NCBI GenBank assembly: GCA_013178005.1
Contig: JABLXL010000039.1
Coordinates: 1 to 50,468, forward strand
Origin: Actinomycetota bacterium
Lineage (GTDB): Bacteria; Actinomycetota; Geothermincolia; Geothermincolales; RBG-13-55-18
Reading direction: 5' to 3'
Length of the DNA stretch: 50,468 nt
The number at the start of each line of letters is the position of its first letter. The stretch's first letter is position 1. Under the pieces are notes generated by a model. The model made no database searches. It saw only the letters and a list, made by a program, of their open reading frames with translations, and was not told the DNA's origin. This document shows, in pieces, positions 16,147 to 24,460 of the stretch. The translations under genes were made by a program, and so were the position numbers.

Positions 16147-19100
16147 CTACCTTGACACCGCCACCTCGAAGCTCGCCTCCCGCATGGGGGGAACGCTCTC
16201 TTCCCACAACCGTGAACAGCGTAGCCTTATGGACGTCTCTCCCTCTCCCACCGCCTCAAAGGTCCAGAGCTCCGTGGCTTGCCGGCCCAGGCTTTGCGCC
16301 CCTTCCCCTTCCCATCGCACTTCGCGGGACACGAACCTCACCATGGATTCGTCCAGGGGTTCCGCCGCCATCCAGGCATATCCGGCTGAGGGATCGGGGG
16401 TGAGCTCTATCACGAAGCGCTCGCCCACGGACACCTCCACGGTATTCCCCGTCCCCTCCAGGGCTTGGACGCGCGCCGACTCTTCCAGGCGAGCTTCCGG
16501 AACGCCTGTGCTGGCATGAGCGGCACGCCTCGACACGTTCCTCGAACCGTCGTTGGCGTTTATGTACACCGCCCGTTCCGCTATCACCGGCTGGTCCGAA
16601 CGCACCACTGCCGATACCTGGTCCGTCTCGGGCAAGATGTCCGCCACGTTGAGGGTCTGGCGGCAACCGGGGCCGAGCTCGAACCGCGGTCCCTCCACTT
16701 CGCCGGCCGGGGTGAGGTAGTCCACCTCCACCTTCGCCACCCGCTCGCCCGGGTTCATCACCAGCACCCAGGTCTCGAAGATGTCCACCCCTTTAGGCCA
16801 GTCGCCCGCCGAAAGCCGCAAGGGTTGGTTCGCTTGTGTCGAGCCCTCCGCCAGGTACCAGGTGAGATCTCCGGCTACGGCCCCGATGGAATCGTGAGCG
16901 GCCTGGCGGTAGACCCCCGGGGTATTCCAGTACATGGCCCGTTCCGCGACCACCGGGCGGTCGGACTCCACCCGCGTGGAGACGTGCCATTCCCCGGGCA
17001 GGGTGTCCGCCACGTTGAGGGTCTGGCGGCAACCGGGGCCGAGCTCGAACCGCGGTCCCTCCACTTCGCCGGCCTGGGTGAGGTAGTCCACCTCCACCTT
17101 CGCCACCCGCTCGCCCGGGTTCATCACCAGCACCCAGGTCTCGAAAGAGCCTTCTTCGCCGGCGCCGGTGGAGCCCTCCGCCAGGTACCATGACGTCGAG
17201 CCCTCGGCGGCCCCGATGGAACAGGTGGCCGCTTCCCGGAAGGAACCCGTCCCGCTCCAGTACATGGCCCGCTCCGCGACCACCGGGCGGTCGGACTCCA
17301 CCCGCGTGGAGACGTGCCATTCCCCGGGCAGGGTTTCCGCCACGTTGAGGGTCTGCCTGGTCTCGGGGGCGAGGGAGAGCCTTGGCCCCTCCACCTCTCC
17401 AGTAGGCGTTATATAGGTAACCGCGACTTCAGCCACCTTGTCTCCCGGGTTCATCACCAGCACGTAGGTCTCAAAGGACCCCCTGTCGTCAACGCCCGTG
17501 GAGCCCTCCGCCAGGTACCATGATGTCGAGCCCTCGGCGGCCCCGACGGAATCGTGGGCCGCTTTCCGGCCTCCCTCCGGGGCCAGCCAGTAGACCGCCC
17601 GCTCCGCCACCACCGGCAGGTCCGATTCCACCACCGTGGAGACATCCCAGGCACCGGGGAGGGTGGCGGCAACGTTCACCGTCTGCCTGGTTCCCGGGCC
17701 AAGCTCCAGGACCGGTCCAGCCACCTTTCCCTGGGGGGTTATGTAGGTCAGGCTCGCCGTGGCCCTCTCCTCTCCCGGGTTCTGCACCAGGATCCAGGTC
17801 TCGAAGGACCCGCGGGCCTCGCCGCCCGTGCATCCCTCGGCGAAATACCACCTGCTCGCAGCCTGCGAGGGGCCCACCGGACCTGGTCCGGGCTCCGGCT
17901 CAGGCTCCGGTTCGGGCTCTGGTTCCGGTTCGGGCTCTGGTTCCGGTTCGGGCTCCGGTTCCGGCTCGGGCTCGCCTTCATAGGAAACCGATACCTGGTT
18001 GGACAGGGGTGAGAGATTGCCCGCCTCGTCGCGAGCGCGCAGCCTGATGTGCACGGTGACGCCCCTGAGGCTCCCGTCGAAGGGGAACCCCTCGTAGGAA
18101 TATTCCTCCATGTTCCCGGGCGAGCCAGGCAAGGGCTTTCCCCTCTCCAGCGGAATGGCTTCCTCCCAGTTCTCCTCGGTTATAGGCCGGTCGAGGAAAC
18201 GCACCTCATAGCACATGGCCTGCCCCAGGCGACCGTCGTCCCCGGGAGCTGTCCAGGCGAGGGCGATCCCCCATGGCTTGCCATCTCTTTCCAGCTTCTC
18301 CAAGGTCAGGTCGCCGACCGCGCCTGGCCTGAGGGCGTCGGTCTCCAGGCAGCCCGTGCCCCAGGGGTCATGTCCGTACTCGGGCCAGTCCGCCGCATCG
18401 CCGTTCGAGGATGAGGTGCGCCAGGCGAGGAGCCATCCCTCGCGAGTCCCCGTCACCACCTCGCGCCGGCCGTCTCCGTCCCAATCCCCCACCGCGGGCG
18501 TGGCCACGTTCCAACCTCCGGTGAACTTCGGCCAGCCCGCGGGCTCGGAACCCGAGGCGTCAACGGCGTGGAAATCGTAGAAGGAGCTGGCGGCTAGGAT
18601 TTCCTGAGCTCCGTCCCCGTCGATATCCGCGACGCCAGGGGTATGGAAAAACATCATGTCGTTCATCGCGCGCGGGAAGGGAGCCAGGAAACGCCCGTCC
18701 GCGACGCTCCAGGCGGACAACTGGTCGTCGGAGCGGGTCTGGCTCGCGGGAAGGAAGAGGTCTATGGCCCGGCCGAACCCCATGGTGGGAGAGACGTAAC
18801 AAAGCCCGTATCCCTGGAGGTTCGCGAAACAACCGCCTCCCAGGGCGCACATCACGGGCAGGTCGTCAGACCCCGCCGAGGATCCCGCCTTGTCGCACTC
18901 CAGGCTCAACGGCAGGCCGTTGCCGTCGCTTCCCAGGAAAGAGGTCCCGTCCGCCTTGAGTATATAGCCCGGCCCGGCCGCGGAGGAGACGCCGACCTCC
19001 ATCCTGCCGTCGCCGTCCAGGTCGGCGAGGGCTGCGGGGCCGTTGACCCCCTCCAGCACGTTAGGCAGCATACCCGTCGCCACCATGGCCAGCCTGGCCG

Positions 19101-21975
19101 GCCATCCCGGCAGGTAGGCGTTGGCCGGGGGCCGGTCCGCGGACGGGCTCGCGCCGGGGTCGAGGCCATGGGCGGCGCCGTCGGCCCGCACCGCGTAGAC
19201 GCGGGTATTGCCGGGGTTGAAAAGGTTGCCGGCCGCTCCCCCCACGAGGGGCTTGATAACGGGCAGCAGCAAGGTTAGCGCGAAGGTCTGCGGTGAGACG
19301 TTTAGCGCCTCGTCGGCATACCCCTCGTTGGTGCCGCATATCACCTCGAGGGATCCGTCACCGTCGAGGTCGGCCACTGAGGGGTTGGTGACGATCTTGC
19401 TCCCCCTGGTAAGATTTTCCTGATTATTGAAGACGCAGGTATGGGTAACGGGGTCCATGGAAGCGACCTTGGCCGGATCCACCAGTTTCACCGGCCAGCC
19501 AGACACCGCGGACCCATCTGCATGCCAGGCGTAGAGGTGCTGGTCAAGGCAGGACGCTATGATCTCCAGGGACCCATCCGGGGACCCGTCCAGGTTGGAG
19601 AGAACGGGGCCGCGGAGGAACCCCTTGTCCAGGCAGTTCCACTTGTTCAGCCTGTGCACCATGTCCGGTACGAATCGCGAGGCGTGCCATCGCTCGGGGA
19701 GAGCCCCCGGCGTCCACCAGTCTGCGCGGTCGGGTATGGAATACAATGGGTTGGAACGCACCGGGAACCCGGGCAGGAGCCGCCCCGATCCGTCCCAGGC
19801 GTATATCCTCCCCTCCGTGTCCCCGGCCACCACCTCGAGTTTGCCGTCACGGTTCAGGTCTCCCACGGCGGGAGCCCCGATTATGGAGGCATAGGCGTTC
19901 CTGGAGACCTTCCCGGACTTGAAGGCCGCCGAGCTCTCGTGCAGCGGCAGGGGAGTGGCATGCACCGGCCAGCCGGGAAGCTCGCTCCTGTCCGGCTTGA
20001 GCGCGTGCACGAACCCGTCGCCGGTCGCGAGGACGAGCTCATCGACGCCGTCGTCGTCCAGGTCGGCGAAGCGCGGCGATGCGGAAACGTCCGCCCCCAT
20101 CCAGGCAGGCGTTCCCCCGAACGCGTCCGGGTCCCTGAAACAGAATGCCGCCTTGCGGTCCTCGCCCCATATGCCCCGGCTATCCCGCACTCTCACCCTT
20201 ATGGTGAAGGTGTTGCGGTTGGGGTCGCTCGCGCCTCCGCGTTCCTCGACGCTGTCCTGCACGGCGCGGTACACCTGGCCCAGATCCAGGGTGGCCAGGG
20301 TGCCGTTCACCGGCTCGTATAGCGGACCCTCGCTTCGCACCGTACGCCAGTCATCCTCCGCCGGATCCCAACCCGGTGCCCAATCCACCGTGTAACCGTA
20401 AGAATCGGAGCGCACTGCGGCCACCCTGCCCTCCACCGCCAGGGAAACCCGACCGGGATCGATGAGCTCGAACCAGCGCGGCGAGGATATCTCCGCCTCG
20501 GGAGGGATGCGGCCCTCGGCCACCGCCTTCACCGCCTCGTAGGCATTGACCCTCCCGTAGCCGAAGTAGGGGTCCCACCCCGGAGTGGAGCGGAAGCGTT
20601 CCGAGGGCCCGATGACCGCGTCCAGGAGGCCGCAGCTGACCCCGTAGGAATCGGGCGAGAAGTCGACGTCGTCGGCGGTCATGGCCAGCACCTGCTTGAC
20701 CTCGCAGGCGGAGAGGGGACGGTCCAATCCCGGGTAGCGCCAGAGCTCCCCTCGCTGCACGGCATCCTCGGCGGCCGAATAGACCAGCGCGGCGATGCCC
20801 GCCAGCCTCCCCGTGGCCCCCGAGGAATGGCCGTCTGAGGGCGTGGAGACGATGGTGTGGGCGCCGTAGTTGGTGATGCCGCCCAGGTAGAGGTAGGAGG
20901 GCGGGAACTGGTCGACCAGGAAGGAGCCCATCTGGTTGTATTTCTGCACCGCGTTTACCTGGATGGTGCGCTCGTATGTGCATGGAAAATTCTGGTGGGC
21001 GGACTCCTCGTCCGCCGCGGAGGAGATGACCGCCACCCCGCGCGAGTACGCGTAGTCGATGGCCGCCTGCCCCAGGGGCGAGTTGTTGATGGACCCCAGG
21101 GCTTCCTGGATCAACCAGGCCCCGGAGTCGACCGCGAAGATCACGCCCTGCGCGAAGCGGTTGATGTCCACGATGAAGGAATCCCCCACCCGCACCGGCA
21201 GGAGCATGGCGTTGGGACAGGCACCGGGGAATCCGGCCCCGTTGTCGGCCTCGCCCGCCGACCAGAGGCACTCCGAGGTGCCGTGCCCGTAGTCGAGCTC
21301 GTCCCAGGGATCGTTGTCGTCCTCGAGGAAATCCCAGCCGCAGATGTCGTCGGCATAGCCGTTTCCGTCCCCGTCGGCGCCGTCGGAGAAGCGCCAGATG
21401 AGGTCCTGGGGATCCAGCAACCCGTTGCCGTTGAGGTCGCCGACGCGGGGGTCCCCGGAATAGTCGTCCACGTTGAACACCCCGCTGCCGTCGGCATCCC
21501 ACGTCGCGGCCCCCTGCGGGGGCGGCAGCTCGCCGGGGTTGAGGCGGCACTTGCGCGCCAGGTCCGCCATGGCCTCCGCGTCGTGCCATTTCACTCCGGA
21601 GTCCAGCTCGGCGATGACCACGTCCGGCCTGCCGGTGGTGACCGACCACGCGCGGTCCACGCTTGCCCCCATCACCCCTCCCAGCTCCTTCTCGAAGAGC
21701 GCGGGGGCGAACAGCCTTATCAGGGTATGGTAGATGGAATCGCTTCCCTCGCTGGTGTATTTCCAGAAATCGGGATCGGCGGGAGAATAATCGTCGGGCA
21801 TCCCCTCGCTGCGGCAGTAATCCTCGTAGCGCTCGGGGTCCTGGCCGGGCGGACGCTGAGGCCAGGGAACGTCGGCAAGCACCGCGCTTCCCTGGAGAAC
21901 GAGGATCGCCGTGAAAAGGATCGCACCGATCGCCTTCGCAAGTGCGCCTTTTGCCGTCCTACGGCGCGCTGTCAT
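16147..21975 (-). CDS. Giant secreted subtilisin-like protein with FG-GAP, repeat and chagasin-like domains
   Basis: This 1942-residue exported protein starts with a signal peptide ('IGAILFTAILVLQGSAVLA'). The S8 domain has its triad at Asp125 ('AELDSGV'), His231 ('YGHGTSE') and Ser385 ('HSSGATGRLAG', a variant of GTSMATP). Calcium-loop inserts ('DADGSG', 'DLNGNGLLD', 'DGDGNGYADD') lie between Asp and His. From about 640 to 1270, FG-GAP/VCBS-like segments ('DLDDDGVDELVLATGDG', 'DLDGDGSLEVICGT', 'DWDGDGRREVVTGT') suggest a beta-propeller. A fibronectin-like segment and an EP-repeat linker follow. Four copies of a roughly 90-residue 'WYLAEGSTG...ETWVLVMNPG' domain come next. The last 110 residues ('PSAGYAWMA', 'ELWTFEAVGEG', 'CSRLWEE') match the chagasin/I42 cysteine-protease-inhibitor pattern. 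No anchor is seen. The substrate is unknown; surface or extracellular proteolysis is likely. Confidence 0.88.
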   Translation of the reverse strand: MTARRRTAKGALAKAIGAILFTAILVLQGSAVLADVPWPQRPPGQDPERYEDYCRSEGMPDDYSPADPDFWKYTSEGSDSIYHTLIRLFAPALFEKELGGVMGASVDRAWSVTTGRPDVVIAELDSGVKWHDAEAMADLARKCRLNPGELPPPQGAATWDADGSGVFNVDDYSGDPRVGDLNGNGLLDPQDLIWRFSDGADGDGNGYADDICGWDFLEDDNDPWDELDYGHGTSECLWSAGEADNGAGFPGACPNAMLLPVRVGDSFIVDINRFAQGVIFAVDSGAWLIQEALGSINNSPLGQAAIDYAYSRGVAVISSAADEESAHQNFPCTYERTIQVNAVQKYNQMGSFLVDQFPPSYLYLGGITNYGAHTIVSTPSDGHSSGATGRLAGIAALVYSAAEDAVQRGELWRYPGLDRPLSACEVKQVLAMTADDVDFSPDSYGVSCGLLDAVIGPSERFRSTPGWDPYFGYGRVNAYEAVKAVAEGRIPPEAEISSPRWFELIDPGRVSLAVEGRVAAVRSDSYGYTVDWAPGWDPAEDDWRTVRSEGPLYEPVNGTLATLDLGQVYRAVQDSVEERGGASDPNRNTFTIRVRVRDSRGIWGEDRKAAFCFRDPDAFGGTPAWMGADVSASPRFADLDDDGVDELVLATGDGFVHALKPDRSELPGWPVHATPLPLHESSAAFKSGKVSRNAYASIIGAPAVGDLNRDGKLEVVAGDTEGRIYAWDGSGRLLPGFPVRSNPLYSIPDRADWWTPGALPERWHASRFVPDMVHRLNKWNCLDKGFLRGPVLSNLDGSPDGSLEIIASCLDQHLYAWHADGSAVSGWPVKLVDPAKVASMDPVTHTCVFNNQENLTRGSKIVTNPSVADLDGDGSLEVICGTNEGYADEALNVSPQTFALTLLLPVIKPLVGGAAGNLFNPGNTRVYAVRADGAAHGLDPGASPSADRPPANAYLPGWPARLAMVATGMLPNVLEGVNGPAALADLDGDGRMEVGVSSAAGPGYILKADGTSFLGSDGNGLPLSLECDKAGSSAGSDDLPVMCALGGGCFANLQGYGLCYVSPTMGFGRAIDLFLPASQTRSDDQLSAWSVADGRFLAPFPRAMNDMMFFHTPGVADIDGDGAQEILAASSFYDFHAVDASGSEPAGWPKFTGGWNVATPAVGDWDGDGRREVVTGTREGWLLAWRTSSSNGDAADWPEYGHDPWGTGCLETDALRPGAVGDLTLEKLERDGKPWGIALAWTAPGDDGRLGQAMCYEVRFLDRPITEENWEEAIPLERGKPLPGSPGNMEEYSYEGFPFDGSLRGVTVHIRLRARDEAGNLSPLSNQVSVSYEGEPEPEPEPEPEPEPEPEPEPEPEPEPEPGPGPVGPSQAASRWYFAEGCTGGEARGSFETWILVQNPGEERATASLTYITPQGKVAGPVLELGPGTRQTVNVAATLPGAWDVSTVVESDLPVVAERAVYWLAPEGGRKAAHDSVGAAEGSTSWYLAEGSTGVDDRGSFETYVLVMNPGDKVAEVAVTYITPTGEVEGPRLSLAPETRQTLNVAETLPGEWHVSTRVESDRPVVAERAMYWSGTGSFREAATCSIGAAEGSTSWYLAEGSTGAGEEGSFETWVLVMNPGERVAKVEVDYLTQAGEVEGPRFELGPGCRQTLNVADTLPGEWHVSTRVESDRPVVAERAMYWNTPGVYRQAAHDSIGAVAGDLTWYLAEGSTQANQPLRLSAGDWPKGVDIFETWVLVMNPGERVAKVEVDYLTPAGEVEGPRFELGPGCRQTLNVADILPETDQVSAVVRSDQPVIAERAVYINANDGSRNVSRRAAHASTGVPEARLEESARVQALEGTGNTVEVSVGERFVIELTPDPSAGYAWMAAEPLDESMVRFVSREVRWEGEGAQSLGRQATELWTFEAVGEGETSIRLRCSRLWEESVPPMREASFEVAVSR

Positions 21976-22011
21976 TCATCCCCCTTTTGTTCCCCCATGA
22001 CTTGGGGTTTT

Positions 22012-22041
22012 ATTATATATAGAAGGGCCGTCCGCGTTCAA
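22012..22041 (-). promoter_or_regulatory. Predicted promoter of the subtilase gene
   Basis: A -35 TTGAAC (22041-22036), an 18-nt spacer and a perfect -10 TATAAT (22017-22012) give a leader of only about 30 nt. The leader carries a CCCC/GGGG mini-hairpin and an AAGGGGGATGA ribosome-binding site. Confidence 0.55.
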
Positions 22042-22121
22042 GGCAGAAAGGCAATCCGTCTAACTTCTGCCCGCTTGCGTGCGATCCCTCCCTTGGGCAC
22101 GCGAGGAAACGGGACGCCATC

Positions 22122-22243
22122 GGCGCATTGGATGTATTGCAGGCATGTGCTTTTCACGTGCTTTTTAGTGAACCAGCAACCTCTGCCTTGCAAGGGCAGC
22201 GTTCTCCTTGGCGCATTGGATGTATTGCAGGCATGCGCTTTTC
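22122..22243. repeat. 34-bp direct repeat, offset 88 bp, downstream of two tRNA-like sequences
   Basis: Copies at 22122-22155 and 22210-22243 share the core 'gcgcattggatgtattgcag' with one mismatch late in the unit. On the minus strand one copy follows the tRNA at 22269-22362 and the other follows the tRNA-Ala-like fragment at 22168-22207. It may be a shared tRNA 3' trailer. Confidence 0.75.
22168..22207 (-). pseudogene. Fragment resembling the middle of a tRNA-Ala (UGC)
   Basis: On the minus strand this reads as an anticodon arm (CTGCC, loop CTTGCAA, GGCAG; anticodon UGC) flanked by D-stem-like GGAGAACG and by the start of a T arm (GCTGGTTCA), then breaks off. There is no 5' acceptor half, D loop or closing T stem. 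It looks like a truncated tRNA caught between two direct repeats. Confidence 0.35.
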
Positions 22244-22268
22244 AACTCCCTGTTGATGCCGTTGTGGA

Positions 22269-22362
22269 TGGAGGGAGGCAGTGGGGATCGAACCCACCCC
22301 GGCTTTCTCAGGGCCGGCCAACGGGTTTGCAGCCCGCGGGGGACACCAGTCCCGTGCCTCCC
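22269..22362 (-). tRNA. tRNA-Sec-shaped tRNA with a GCA (Cys) anticodon
   Basis: This 94-nt tRNA has an encoded CCA end. Its acceptor stem is 8 bp (GGGAGGCA / TGCCTCCC) and its T arm 5 bp (GTGGG TTCGATC CCCAC), giving the 13-bp 8/5 stack of bacterial tRNA-Sec. The D arm has a 5-bp stem and a 4-nt TGGT loop. There is no U at position 8. The variable arm is about 22 nt with a CCGGC/GCCGG stem. All of these are tRNA-Sec traits. The anticodon loop is CTGCAAA, however, so the anticodon is GCA (positions 22330-22328) and reads UGC/UGU. The discriminator is U73, as in tRNA-Cys, not the usual G73 of tRNA-Sec. It is probably either charged by CysRS while mimicking tRNA-Sec, or a sense-codon tRNA-Sec. 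It cannot read UGA by standard pairing. Confidence 0.9.
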
Positions 22363-22877
22363 GATGCGTTCCCCTCACCTTTGGTCATCGCCTTTGGTGA
22401 GGCAGCGTAAAATAATCTATATTAATAACTATATTATTTGATTTAATAATTTGGGGCAATTCTTCTCTCTTCTTCCGCTCATTTCCTGCCACTCGCCCGG
22501 CGGGATTCCGCATCGAACATCTCGCTCCTCGTTTTGATAAGCTGTCACAGATTTCCTGGAAATCGACGCTCTTTGCCCAGCCTCTCGGACATGTTTATTG
22601 CCAGAGGTTAGGGCGATGAGGAAACATATCGTGCCTTAAGGCCTTCCCATAGTTGATTACTGAGGCACCACCACTGCGAAAAGCTATCGGCCCCCGGGTT
22701 CCCCGATCACCGAGCAAGCCCTGCTCCCTCTGATCGCGCGCAGGTCAGCCCGTATCGGTGACGACGCCGCGAGGCGGCGAAACGCGTGGCGCGCAAGCGA
22801 TTGCCTTCCGCGTCATGACCCCACCTCATCCCGGCAGAGCGCCCAAGGCCTGAGGGGATTCTTCCGGGTCTACCTGC
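22363..22877. other. AT-rich tRNA upstream region and featureless gap
   Basis: Positions 22405-22450 are strikingly AT-rich (TATAGT, TTAATATAGATTATT on the minus strand, with a loose inverted repeat AATAAT...ATTATT). They lie 45-90 nt upstream of the tRNA and are the likely promoter region. From 22450 to 22877 I find no gene or RNA. Confidence 0.4.
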
Positions 22878-24131
22878 TCAGCGCAGCCGCTCGTAGTTGC
22901 TGCGGCGCTCGAGGCCCTCGATACGGAAAAGGGGGTCATCGCCCATGAGCTCGCGGCATTCATCGAGGGAAAGCCACCCGTAATAGACCGGCCTGATGAA
23001 ATCCGGGTCCTCTCCCTCCAATTCGCCCCGCGGGGGCGGCGCGGATCGCAGGCTCATGCCCAGTTCGGTATATTTGAACACGCGTATCCTGAAGCTCACC
23101 CCCACCGTCTCCGGCCTCACCGCCCGGAAGAAATCGAAGACGTCTCGAAGCCTTTCGCGGTCCTCTTCCGGGAATCCGACCAGCAGGTCCACCGCCACCT
23201 TCAGCCCTTGCCTTCCGGCCAATTCCACGAAGCTCTGGATGTCCATGAGCCCGTAGGCGCCCCCATAAAGGGAACGGGAATCGACGGAGAGGGTCAGCGA
23301 TTCCGCGCCGGCGCGAGCCAGCATGCGGAAAAGGCTCTGATCATGGGGGAGGGGTTTCATGTACAGGGACCAGGACACCCCCGGGTTCCTCTCCGCCATG
23401 CCACGCAACAGTTCCTTGGTGGTTTCCATATCCTGGTTGAACTCGCAATCACAGAGATGGAGCTCGCGACAACCCTTCTCGACGAGGAGCCCGATCTCCC
23501 TGATCACCGCCTCCGGGGAGCGGGGCCTCCACGGCAACCCGGCCTCGAGGCAGAAGGAGCATTGGCCGCGGCACCCGCACTGGGAAGCGAATCCCGCCAC
23601 ACCCCTCTCCCGGAGGTAAGGAGAGTAGTCCACCCAGCGCCCCCTCTCGGGCACCTCGTCGCGGGAGAAGGAGTAGTCCCACCCGTTGACGATGCGGGGG
23701 GGCTCGGCGCCTCTCTCCAGGTACGAGAGGAGGGCCGGGAGCGCCCTTTCCCCGGGCCCGTAAACCGCGTAGTCACAGCCCACGAAATCGGCGACCTCCC
23801 GCGGCCCCGCCAGAAGCGCGCTCCCGCCCGCAACCACCCTAGCCTCGCAGGAGGCGCGGCAAGCGGCTACCAACTCAACCGCCTCCTCCAGGAAAAACAG
23901 GTTGTCATAGTAGAGGGAGCTATCCACGTTGCGGAGGGAGATCCCCACCACGTGGGGGTCGAAGGCATCCAGATCCTCCCGCAGTCTCCCCAGCGGGTCA
24001 GGGGAGAAGGCGAGGTCCACCACCTCGACCTCGTGGCCCTCGCGGTCAAGATAGTGCGCGACGTATTCAATGCCCAGGGGGATGACCGGTGGTTCGAGGT
24101 AGCGGTTGGGGTTCACCAACGCCACGCGCAT
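22878..24131 (-). CDS. B12-binding-domain radical SAM protein
   Basis: This 417-residue protein has an N-terminal cobalamin-binding-like domain (residues 1-150; 'MRVALVNPNRYLEPPVIPLG', 'DPHVVGISLRNVDSSLYYDN', 'VVAGGSAL') followed by a radical SAM barrel. The cluster motif is 'CGCRGQCSFC', containing the classic CxxxCxxC, near residue 195-205. 'LHLCDCEFNQD' and 'VAVDLLVGFPEED' are typical later strands. Such enzymes perform radical methylations, ring rearrangements or tailoring; the substrate cannot be inferred. The ATG at 24131 has AAGGAG eight bases upstream and is preferred over a much longer upstream frame that begins in low-quality sequence. It stands alone, with no peptide precursor or transport gene adjacent. 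Confidence 0.88.
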   Translation of the reverse strand: MRVALVNPNRYLEPPVIPLGIEYVAHYLDREGHEVEVVDLAFSPDPLGRLREDLDAFDPHVVGISLRNVDSSLYYDNLFFLEEAVELVAACRASCEARVVAGGSALLAGPREVADFVGCDYAVYGPGERALPALLSYLERGAEPPRIVNGWDYSFSRDEVPERGRWVDYSPYLRERGVAGFASQCGCRGQCSFCLEAGLPWRPRSPEAVIREIGLLVEKGCRELHLCDCEFNQDMETTKELLRGMAERNPGVSWSLYMKPLPHDQSLFRMLARAGAESLTLSVDSRSLYGGAYGLMDIQSFVELAGRQGLKVAVDLLVGFPEEDRERLRDVFDFFRAVRPETVGVSFRIRVFKYTELGMSLRSAPPPRGELEGEDPDFIRPVYYGWLSLDECRELMGDDPLFRIEGLERRSNYERLR

Positions 24132-24324
24132 GATCCAACTCCTTTCTGCCGCGCCGCCGTCGGGTTCCCCTGAAGCGCGACGTCGCCTGGATCCCGCCAG
24201 GCGATGCGCCGCCTCGGCTTCCTCGAGCGCCACGATCCAGGGTTCCCTGATTGTGATGATATCCCTTTTCCCAGCGTGCGGTAATCATCGGTGAAGACCA
24301 CGCGCGCCGCCCTGGTCCCTGGAA

Positions 24325-24431
24325 CGGATGACTGGAAGATCACCCTTTTGCCGGGCCGGCCTTAAGCGACATAAGGCCAAGCCCTTCTTTTCTCCTGGAC
24401 CGGACGACTGGAAGATCACCCTCTTGCCGGG
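24325..24431. repeat. 31-bp direct repeat, offset 76 bp, flanking a hairpin
   Basis: Positions 24325-24355 and 24401-24431 share 'gactggaagatcaccct' with two or three mismatches overall. Between them a 7-bp hairpin (GGCCTTA / TAAGGCC, 24358-24378) could terminate the PAS gene, whose stop lies 30 bp away. This is another duplication at a gene 3' end. Confidence 0.75.
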
Positions 24432-24460
24432 GTTGCGGGGGCGGCGGGGCGGTGGCCGCT

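Noticed and set aside
22269-22362. The tRNA as an ordinary tRNA-Cys or as normal selC
   Set aside because: Ordinary tRNA-Cys has a 7-bp acceptor, short variable loop and U8; normal selC has anticodon UCA and G73. This gene mixes both sets.
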